This document shows, one piece after another, positions 1-5,346 of a stretch of DNA of 5,346 bases. Position numbers and translations under genes: made by a program. This stretch comes from DATKMG01 sp035541995. GTDB taxonomy: Bacteria > Acidobacteriota > Terriglobia > Versatilivoradales > Versatilivoraceae. Numbering within the stretch: position 1 is the stretch's first letter; every line of letters starts with the position of its first letter. The notes under the pieces are model-generated. The model searched no databases. It saw nothing but the letters and a program-made list of their open reading frames with translations, and was not told the origin of the DNA. The stretch is taken from NCBI GenBank assembly GCA_035541995.1, contig DATKMG010000530.1, positions 1 to 5,346 on the forward strand. The letters are read 5' to 3'.

Positions 1-41
1 ATTACTAATTCTGGTCACCACTGCGGATGAAAACGGCAGAG

Positions 42-101
42 GGCCCCGCACCGTCGGGGCCTTAGTCGCTTAGGCGACTGTGGTCGCGACAGAGCGCGAC
101 C
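42..101. repeat. Cluster of three tandem hairpins (REP/BIME-like)
   Basis: Three perfect stem-loops lie in a row with only 2 nt between neighbours. The first is at 42-61 (7-bp stem GGCCCCG/CGGGGCC, 6-nt loop), the second at 64-79 (6-bp stem AGTCGC/GCGACT, loop TTAG) and the third at 82-101 (7-bp stem GGTCGCG/CGCGACC, 6-nt loop). The outer two face away from each other. Each is preceded on its own strand by an NNAG tetranucleotide: AGAG at 38-41 on plus, and GGAG at 105-102 on minus. REP elements mobilised by RAYT (TnpA_REP) proteins typically have a GTAG or GGAG head before a hairpin and occur as inverted pairs (BIMEs), so I infer a REP-like element. The cluster starts about 60 bp past the receptor stop codon and could also protect or end that transcript. 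No T-run follows any stem on the minus strand, so a classical intrinsic terminator is unlikely. Confidence 0.6.
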
Positions 102-160
102 CTCCGTTAAAACCGCATTTTTATGAAAGCTCGCGGACCCACTCCACAGAGAGATGCTTC

Positions 161-3100
161 TTACCAGACAAAGCGTATCCCTATCTGTCCATGCCGTGAT
201 TGGTTGGACTGATCGGTGATTAATCCGAAGTCGGTACTTCCAAATGAGGTATTGGGCAGGCCAAACCTCGGAGTGTTGGTAAAGTTGAAGAACTCGGCCC
301 TCAATTGGAGTGACATGTTCTCACGGAACTCGAATGCCTTGAAAACTGAAAGGTCGAGATTACGGATCCCCTGGGTCCGAAGGTCGGAGAAATAACGAGG
401 CGCATTGCCTGGGACCTGATCTCCTGGATCCGAGAAAGCCGATTGATTGAAAAAATTGCCGTTGCCATCGACAACAGTTAGTATGTCAGCACCTCGAACA
501 TCTCCCTGCACGTTCGGTCGCTGATTACCGTCGGCCAGGCGCCCGCTGTCCATATGTGTTCCAACGGGATTCCCAGTCTGAAAAGTGACAAAGCTGTTAA
601 TTTTCCATCCTCCAAGAGCGGCATCCAACGCGCGATTCATGCTTTTTCCCAAAGGTTTACCCCGTCCTACAGGTAATTCGTAGCTCACAGCGAAGGCCAG
701 GCGATGGGGGGTGTCAACACCGCTTATGGACTTTTCAGCCTTGAGATTGGTCAGGTCCTGAAGCTCCCCGGTCGATTGCAGGTTGCCAACCCAGGGATTG
801 AACCCCAGAGAGTTGTCGTCGGTCATTTTGGAGAACGTGTAGTTGCCAGTGAAATTCAAACCGTGGGAGTAGCGTTTTTCAAAGCGAATCTGGAGGGAGT
901 TGTAGCGCGCATTGGCTATGAACTCCGGATAACCTCCAAAGCTTCCAGAGAATTGTGGGAAGGGACGCAGCAGGTAAATTCGTTGGATTTGCGGATCATT
1001 GTACGGAGAATCCGGCTCATTAAAGATCGCATTCGGGCCCTGGAAAAAAGGGAGGAAAGGGTTGTCGACCAACTCGGCCAGGCCGTCGTTGCCGTATTTT
1101 TCACGATTCTCCCTGTCAATGAAATTCCGGTTACGAGTGCCATCATAGCCATTAAAGGGCAAATGGGTACTGCGACTGGCGGAGTAATTCACTTCAATCA
1201 GCATGTTACCAGGCAACTCTCGCTCAATGCCAACATTCCACTGGTAAATCTCCGCATTGCGAAGTCCGTAGTTCAAATTGTACCCATTGTCAAAACCCCA
1301 CTGGCTGAGCGTCCCATATTTGCCGCCCGGCGGCCCTACAAAACCGACAGGAAAGGGATCGGATAGAGATGCATAAGGAGTAATGCCTCCGTCCTTGGAG
1401 AAATACATGAGGACGTTCTTGTACCACGGGGTGCCGACGTACTGAAAGTTGGTGGCTACGTTAAGTCCATAGTACAACCCAGCCCCACCACGCACGACCG
1501 TCTTGTCGTTGACCCGGTAGGCAAGACCCAAACGAGGTCCCACATTATTTCGATCCACGTCGGAAGTCCGCTGACCGGGACCTGCCAGGACGCTGGTTCC
1601 TTTCAACGGACCCAGGCCTGGAACATTGACTCCTGTGTCTCCCTGGTAATCGGCGACAACGAGCCGGTTATACCGCTCAGTGAAAGGCGTACTCCACTCA
1701 TAGCGCAAACCCATGTTCAAGGTCAGGCGCTGAGTGATCTTCCAGTCATCCTGAATGTACATCCCCTGATCCTTGGACTTGTCAGCGGCCGGTGGCTGAG
1801 TGCCAACATGCCCGTCGGTTCCCCAGCCCAAAAGCAAAGACGCGAGACCATTCCCCTGGCTGTAGTCCGGATTGAAAACGTCCTGCATGGTGGTTGTACG
1901 CCCAAATATAAATTGCCCGGTGGGGTAGTCCGGCTGCCAAAAATTGTTGAAGAAAATCCTCTGCTCCCAGCCGAATTTCAGATTATGGCCTCCCATCACC
2001 TTGTTGAGCGCAGAAGAATACATCCATTGGGTCTGTCCCTTGACTGTAGTCGTGCAACACGACTGGCCCACATGTGCGTACTCCTCGGGGCCAACGTCAG
2101 GGAAGCGCTTCAGCCCAAAGTAGCCGTTTAATTCCGGTGGGAACCCCACCTTGGCAGGATCGTACTCAGTAGCTTTTTGATCTTCGTAACTTCTGTCAAC
2201 TCCCAGCCGATTGGTCCAGAGAATAGTTGGAGTAGGAGTCCAGTTGTGCTCAAGGACGACATTCTGGTTGTTTCCAATAGAAGTCGCCCCGTCAAGTACC
2301 GTCGGATTGTCACCCAGGGAGGGGTAGGGATTATCACCCGTTGAGTGGGACCGGCTGTAACGACCCGAAAACCTCGTCTTGTCCGTCATTAGATAGTCGA
2401 GCTTAATATCGAACTGGTAACTCGGGTAAGAGCTGATGAATTTCTTGGTATAGTTGTTCCGACCCGTAACAGGATCGCCCGAACTGGTCGGGTCCGGGTA
2501 TAAACTCATTATGTTTCGTGCGACGGGATCAATCATTGAATCGGGGATAATGTTGTTAGCAAACGGCGCCCGGATCCAATTTCCACTGGCGTCCTGGTGA
2601 ACATCGAAGGGATTAAAGAGCTGCTGGAGTGATCCATCATCATTGAAGGTGTTTGAGAAGTCCCCTCTTTTCTCAGCCGCGGTCGGAACTGTCGTGGTGA
2701 ATGTGCCTGGATCGTCCTCGCGAGTCTTGAGAAAGTCGAAGAAAAAGAATGCTTTCTGTTTCTTGATCGGGCCTCCGATCGATCCTCCCCATTCATCTTT
2801 CTTGTAGTCTCCTTTGGGTTGCCCATCCCGATTAGAAAAAAAGTCGTTCGCGTCAAAACGAGGCCGTCGGAAGAACCACCATCCGCTTCCGTGAAACTCA
2901 TCGGTGCCGGATTTGGTGACAATGTTAACGACAGTCCCCCCGTTGTTCCCGTATTCTGCCGAGAAGCTGTTATTCTGGACTTTGAATTCTTGAATGATCT
3001 CCAGCGTGGGTTGGTAATTAACGATGGTATTGCCGCCCTCCCCGCTTTCGGGGACCGTAGATAGCCCGCCATCCAGCCGAACCTCGGCCGTGGCATTTCT

Positions 3101-3664
3101 TTGCCCGTTGGAAACAAAGTTCGTGCCTCGAATGGCGTCAACGCCAGCACCAGGCACCTCAGTGACACCGGGGGCTAGAAAGGTCAAATTAGTTAGAGCA
3201 CGGTCTAGAAGAGGCATGTCCACGATGTACCGGTTGGTCACCTCCGTCCCCAGTGTTGCGCTCACTGAATTCAAGAGGGGGGTCGCCGCAGTAACATCTA
3301 CCGTCTGAGTAACCTCGCCTACCTCGAGTGTAAAATCCAAATCGGTCTGCGAGCCAACCCGGAGAACGATCTTGGTGCGGACCACCGTCTTAAAACCTGT
3401 TAGCTCGACTTTCATCGTGTAAGAGGCGGGCGGCAGGCCATTGAAGATATAGCGGCCCATCTCATCGGCGACCGTCTTCTCTGACATGTGGGTGGCTTCG
3501 TTCGTGATGGTCACACTGACGCGTGGAACAACTGCACCTGTCGAGTCCTTGATGGTACCTCTGACTTGAGCTGCATTGGCGGCCTGGGCCATAAGTTCGG
3601 CAGGCAGCATCAATAACCCCATTACAAAGAAAGCCAATTTAACCTTTGAAGATGAGTTTGTCAT
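161..3664 (-). CDS. Oar-like TonB-dependent receptor (carboxypeptidase-regulatory-like domain, plug, beta-barrel)
   Basis: This is a predicted outer-membrane protein of 1167 residues, of the large TonB-dependent/Oar-like family abundant in Acidobacteriota. The family is thought to import or bind large ligands, often carbohydrates; the ligand here is unknown. A signal peptide is visible at residues 1-26 or 1-28 (lysine, then a hydrophobic run AFFVMGLLMLP, with cleavage near LMA-QA). Residues about 33-115 form a carboxypeptidase-regulatory-like beta-sandwich (VRGTIKDSTGAVVP, DEMGRYIFNGLPPASY). Residues about 116-255 are plug-like (IRGTNFVSNGQRN, EYGNNGGTVVNIVTKSGT). The rest is barrel, with family hallmarks such as KAFFFFDF (304-311), YIQDDWKITQRLTLNMGLRYEW and RYSHGLNFTGNYTFSK. 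The C-terminus is FVW, an aromatic end as expected for barrel assembly. The frame stays open upstream to a TTG at 3811, but the ATG at 3664 is preferred because it has a purine-rich ribosome site and starts a signal peptide. No clear TonB box and no SusD-like neighbour were seen. The gene appears intact. Confidence 0.92.
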   Translation of the reverse strand: MTNSSSKVKLAFFVMGLLMLPAELMAQAANAAQVRGTIKDSTGAVVPRVSVTITNEATHMSEKTVADEMGRYIFNGLPPASYTMKVELTGFKTVVRTKIVLRVGSQTDLDFTLEVGEVTQTVDVTAATPLLNSVSATLGTEVTNRYIVDMPLLDRALTNLTFLAPGVTEVPGAGVDAIRGTNFVSNGQRNATAEVRLDGGLSTVPESGEGGNTIVNYQPTLEIIQEFKVQNNSFSAEYGNNGGTVVNIVTKSGTDEFHGSGWWFFRRPRFDANDFFSNRDGQPKGDYKKDEWGGSIGGPIKKQKAFFFFDFLKTREDDPGTFTTTVPTAAEKRGDFSNTFNDDGSLQQLFNPFDVHQDASGNWIRAPFANNIIPDSMIDPVARNIMSLYPDPTSSGDPVTGRNNYTKKFISSYPSYQFDIKLDYLMTDKTRFSGRYSRSHSTGDNPYPSLGDNPTVLDGATSIGNNQNVVLEHNWTPTPTILWTNRLGVDRSYEDQKATEYDPAKVGFPPELNGYFGLKRFPDVGPEEYAHVGQSCCTTTVKGQTQWMYSSALNKVMGGHNLKFGWEQRIFFNNFWQPDYPTGQFIFGRTTTMQDVFNPDYSQGNGLASLLLGWGTDGHVGTQPPAADKSKDQGMYIQDDWKITQRLTLNMGLRYEWSTPFTERYNRLVVADYQGDTGVNVPGLGPLKGTSVLAGPGQRTSDVDRNNVGPRLGLAYRVNDKTVVRGGAGLYYGLNVATNFQYVGTPWYKNVLMYFSKDGGITPYASLSDPFPVGFVGPPGGKYGTLSQWGFDNGYNLNYGLRNAEIYQWNVGIERELPGNMLIEVNYSASRSTHLPFNGYDGTRNRNFIDRENREKYGNDGLAELVDNPFLPFFQGPNAIFNEPDSPYNDPQIQRIYLLRPFPQFSGSFGGYPEFIANARYNSLQIRFEKRYSHGLNFTGNYTFSKMTDDNSLGFNPWVGNLQSTGELQDLTNLKAEKSISGVDTPHRLAFAVSYELPVGRGKPLGKSMNRALDAALGGWKINSFVTFQTGNPVGTHMDSGRLADGNQRPNVQGDVRGADILTVVDGNGNFFNQSAFSDPGDQVPGNAPRYFSDLRTQGIRNLDLSVFKAFEFRENMSLQLRAEFFNFTNTPRFGLPNTSFGSTDFGLITDQSNQSRHGQIGIRFVW

Positions 3665-3665
3665 T

Positions 3666-3677
3666 CTTCCCCCCTTT
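3666..3677 (-). promoter_or_regulatory. Ribosome binding site deciding the receptor start
   Basis: On the minus strand the purine run AAAGGGGGGAAG ends 1 nt before the ATG at 3664, with the G-rich core 4-9 nt upstream of it. This supports the ATG over the in-frame TTG at 3811, which would place a non-signal-like 49-residue extension in front of the signal peptide. Confidence 0.7.
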
Positions 3678-3947
3678 CTCGAACTCAATGTCGAAATGCT
3701 TAAGATCTGAATTGAATAAGATTCGCCGGTTGAAAAGTTGTGTGAAGGAGAGTTACAACTCTGCCTAATCTGCCTAAAAGGAGGGAAGCACTCAAACTTC
3801 AAAGACTGCAAAAATACTGAGCCCCCTTCTCTTGCTGCAGAGAAAGACCCAGAACGAAACCTTTCCAGATCAACCTAGAAAGACTGAGTTATTTGTGCTG
3901 TCTTAATTTAAGAAGGTCCGAATATGCTGCAAACTCAAACGTTCTTC

Positions 3948-3997
3948 ATTATCCCTTATATATACTAAAATGTTGCCCTGCTTCCTGGAATTGTCAA
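3948..3997 (-). promoter_or_regulatory. Weak candidate promoter zone for the receptor gene
   Basis: On the minus strand there is a perfect TTGACA (3997-3992), followed by an AT-rich stretch containing TATATATAA and GATAAT (3953-3948, 5 of 6 matches to TATAAT). The two boxes do not pair at the usual 16-18 bp spacing. At 17 bp from TTGACA lies only AACATT, and at 17 bp before GATAAT lies only GCAACA. If used, the start would give a leader of roughly 280 nt. This is a region worth mapping rather than a firm promoter call. Confidence 0.2.
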
Positions 3998-4034
3998 GTG
4001 AAAATTGGGCGCAACCAAAACTGGCGGGCAACGA

Positions 4035-4059
4035 GGGACCGCAGAGCGGTTCCATTTTT
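4035..4059 (+). terminator. Terminator-like hairpin with T-run, no upstream gene on its strand
   Basis: The stem GGGACCGC (4035-4042) pairs with GCGGTTCC (4046-4053) over 8 bp, including one G-U pair, across an AGA loop. It is followed at once by ATTTTT (4054-4059). This is the form of a rho-independent terminator reading on the plus strand. However, the only gene upstream is the divergent receptor, so no known transcript needs ending here. It may close an unannotated small RNA or block readthrough toward the gene at 4467. It may also be a third REP-like hairpin, since it is preceded by CAACGAGG, resembling the AACGGAGG before the hairpin at 101-82 on the minus strand. Confidence 0.4.
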
Positions 4060-4204
4060 CTGCCTGTCAGTTTTGATTGCGCAGAAAATGACTTTAAGAC
4101 TAGCCGGGTAAGACCATTCTACAAGATAATGAAGGACATTGGACCGTAGGGACTGAATCTTTCTCATTGATGAGGAAGTAATGGGCCAATTTTGCTGGGC
4201 CTCG

Positions 4205-4263
4205 CTGCAGGGCGGTTGTGTCAACCGCCTAAGAATGTGGCGTTTCACAGAAACGCCCTACAG
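4205..4263. repeat. Inverted pair of REP-like hairpins (BIME-like)
   Basis: Two 19-nt perfect stem-loops, each with an 8-bp stem and a 3-nt loop, sit 9 nt apart. The first is at 4211-4229 (GGCGGTTG, TGT, CAACCGCC) and the second at 4239-4257 (GGCGTTTC, ACA, GAAACGCC). Read on the minus strand, the second has the same TGT loop as the first has on plus. Each is preceded on its own strand by a tetranucleotide: GCAG at 4207-4210 on plus and GTAG at 4261-4258 on minus. The outer ends form a near-perfect inverted repeat (CTGCAGGGCG and CGCCCTACAG, 9 of 10 complementary). GTAG-headed hairpins in inverted pairs are the known form of REP/BIME elements moved by RAYT proteins. No RAYT gene is in the window, so mobility is inferred. 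The element lies about 200 bp before the transaldolase-like gene. Confidence 0.7.
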
Positions 4264-4451
4264 TAAGATCTTGATTCACCACTGATGACTGACTCATTAC
4301 ATGCAGAATCAATTTACCCTTGAGGATAGCGAAGCTTGCCGTTAGTATGAACGGTTGGGCGGGGAGAGACTTCCCTGACCTTAGCTTGAAGAAATATTTT
4401 AGTTTTATTAAGTCTGAACCAATTATTTCCCCTAACTGAAGGCGTTTCTCC

Positions 4452-4457
4452 AAGGAG
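4452..4457 (+). promoter_or_regulatory. Ribosome binding site of the transaldolase-like gene
   Basis: AAGGAG lies 9 nt before the ATG at 4467, a near-ideal Shine-Dalgarno sequence and spacing. It selects this ATG over the next in-frame ATG at 4494 (Met10), which has no comparable site. Confidence 0.85.
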
Positions 4458-4466
4458 ATAAGAATT

Positions 4467-5346
4467 ATGCAATTCTCTGATATCAGTCCAACCATGAAAG
4501 CGGGACATACTCTTGCGGTGGCGGACCGGATTCTTATCAACCCGGAGCCTGGCAAGCTTGCTGAAAAGACTAAAGCTTTGTTGACAGCCATCGCCCACAG
4601 CAATTGCGCTCTGCCGCTGATCGGCCAGACGACAATTCGCCTGGGAATGAACTTCGCTGGCCGCGATGCGGAAATTGTCGGTTACAGTACCGGAGAAGTT
4701 GAATCGGCGTTCAAGCAAGTGATTCAGTTCATTGCCCAAATGGATCTGTCGTTGAAAAACGCAATGGTCCAGACGGTTTCTGACGTACTGGCGGATATGA
4801 AATCAGTAAATCGTTCGGACAGCCTGCCGGGTCTAATGGCTGAGAGGATCGAGGGCCACCTCGAACCCGCCGAACCCGCCAGCTCCTTCCTTTGCCTGTT
4901 CAAAGGGCAGATTCGGACTGGGGTCTATTGGCGGATGATTGGAGAGGGCTACGCTAAATTCGGGAATGACTATGCCCGTGGATTGGAGTACTTGCGGCAT
5001 ATTGGATTCTGCCAGGTCTCTACCAACCCGGTTCTGGCGGCCAAAGCATTCGACGAGGATCCAGGCCTCACGGATGAGTTAAAAGAGGAGGTCATCAAGC
5101 ACGAAGATTGGATCGAGCACCCAGATGCTCATGCCGATGCCATGGCGTTGGCAGCCACCTTGATCGCATTGTGGCCCAATCTGGCTGTATTTCGTCCACT
5201 TGCCCTGCATACTGGATTGAAGGATTTCATGGTGAGTTTCCAATTGAATCCTAATATTGCTGATGACGCGGAACTGAGTATTGCCGATGCAAAGCAGGCC
5301 TACCAGTTGGCGGCCAAATACCTAAAGCGTTATGACGAATGGTTAG
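4467..5346 (+). CDS. Transaldolase-like protein with long N-terminal extension (3' end outside window)
   Basis: This frame is open from an ATG with a strong ribosome site to the window edge: 293 codons plus one base, no stop. Residues about 1-165 match no domain I recognise. They look soluble and mostly helical, with an EPAEPA stretch (133-138) that may be a linker. From about residue 166 the protein resembles the transaldolase/fructose-6-phosphate aldolase barrel. QVSTNPVLAAKAF (183-195) matches the family's first-strand TTNP signature, and FMVSFQLNPNIADDAELSIADAK (254-276) matches the segment written [20 protein letters not shown] in E. coli TalB. In that alignment Gln259 sits where TalB has the acid/base Glu96 and where FsaA has Gln59. 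The Schiff-base lysine strand should come just after the window end, so catalysis cannot be confirmed. Canonical TalB is about 317 residues with its TTNP motif near residue 34; here it is near 186, so the full protein is probably much longer. Likely cytosolic sugar-phosphate chemistry, substrate unknown. Confidence 0.7.
   Translation, partial: MQFSDISPTMKAGHTLAVADRILINPEPGKLAEKTKALLTAIAHSNCALPLIGQTTIRLGMNFAGRDAEIVGYSTGEVESAFKQVIQFIAQMDLSLKNAMVQTVSDVLADMKSVNRSDSLPGLMAERIEGHLEPAEPASSFLCLFKGQIRTGVYWRMIGEGYAKFGNDYARGLEYLRHIGFCQVSTNPVLAAKAFDEDPGLTDELKEEVIKHEDWIEHPDAHADAMALAATLIALWPNLAVFRPLALHTGLKDFMVSFQLNPNIADDAELSIADAKQAYQLAAKYLKRYDEWL

Larger units (their letters stand above)
3665..4466. other. 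Divergent intergenic region, no convincing gene
   Basis: This 802-bp stretch separates the two divergent genes and should contain both of their promoters. Open frames here are short, lack ribosome sites and show no recognisable protein. The part near the receptor (3665-3990) is its probable leader and promoter zone, AT-rich around 3948-3970. The part near the transaldolase-like gene (4264-4451) is AT-rich around 4388-4430, but I see no good -35/-10 pair there. In between lie a terminator-like hairpin (4035-4059), a weak imperfect dyad around 4160-4177 (CTCAT TG ATGAG core) and the inverted hairpin pair at 4205-4263. No tRNA, riboswitch or insertion sequence was recognised. Confidence 0.7.

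Noticed and set aside
42..101. Classical rho-independent terminator for the receptor gene
   Set aside because: None of the three stems is followed by a T-run on the minus strand, so I list the cluster as a repeat instead.
704..1366. A 220-codon open frame on the plus strand
   Set aside because: It lies wholly antisense to the receptor barrel, whose protein shows clear family motifs across this stretch. The translation has no recognisable domain and no ribosome site.
2533..3168. A 211-codon minus-strand frame inside the receptor gene
   Set aside because: It overlaps the plug and early barrel coding region in another frame of the same strand. Its Arg/Ser-rich, low-complexity translation is typical of a shadow frame.
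3665..3811. In-frame upstream extension of the receptor to a TTG at 3811
   Set aside because: It would add 49 residues before a clear signal peptide, and the ATG at 3664 has a strong purine-rich ribosome site.
3893..4111. A 72-codon plus-strand frame with a TTG start in the intergenic region
   Set aside because: It has no ribosome site and no protein-like pattern, and it runs through the terminator-like hairpin.
4339..4354. Short hairpin CCGTT/AACGG before the transaldolase-like gene
   Set aside because: A 5-bp stem with a 6-nt loop is too weak to stand out from chance.
4386..4414. Possible plus-strand promoter starting at TTGAAG
   Set aside because: The hexamer 17 bp downstream (TAAGTC) matches only 2 of 6 positions of the -10 consensus.
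4229..4739. Two overlapping minus-strand frames (124 and 141 codons)
   Set aside because: They are antisense to the start of the transaldolase-like gene, which has the better ribosome site and family motifs; one also ends in the hairpin element.

Overview
The window looks like chromosomal DNA of an Acidobacteriota-type bacterium (Solibacter/Bryobacter-like is my guess). The main reason is the large minus-strand gene. Its product joins a carboxypeptidase-regulatory-like domain, a TonB-receptor plug and an Oar-type beta-barrel, an architecture heavily expanded in that phylum. The assignment rests on protein style only, since there is no rRNA or other marker gene here.

Layout: positions 1-160 are non-coding and hold three tightly packed hairpins just beyond the 3' end of the receptor gene. 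Positions 161-3664 (minus strand) encode the 1167-residue Oar-like outer-membrane receptor. Positions 3665-4466 are an 800-bp divergent intergenic region. It carries the receptor's leader, a plus-strand hairpin followed by a T-run (terminator-like), and an inverted pair of 19-nt hairpins that looks like a REP/BIME element. Positions 4467-5346 (plus strand) are the first 293 codons of a gene that is open at the window edge. Its product has a long unrecognised N-terminal region followed by the start of a transaldolase/fructose-6-phosphate-aldolase-like barrel.

The two genes are divergently transcribed and share only the intergenic region, so there is no operon. A link (an outer-membrane receptor for a carbohydrate-type ligand beside a sugar-phosphate enzyme) is possible, but nothing in the sequence proves it. 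No SusD-like partner, transposase, CRISPR array, tRNA or rRNA was seen.

Three points deserve a second look. The first is the shared architecture of the two hairpin clusters: outward-facing stems, each preceded by an NNAG tetranucleotide. The second is the transaldolase-like protein, which has an extra ~165-180-residue N-terminal region and a Gln where classical transaldolases have the acid/base Glu. The third is the terminator-like hairpin on the plus strand, which has no gene upstream of it.
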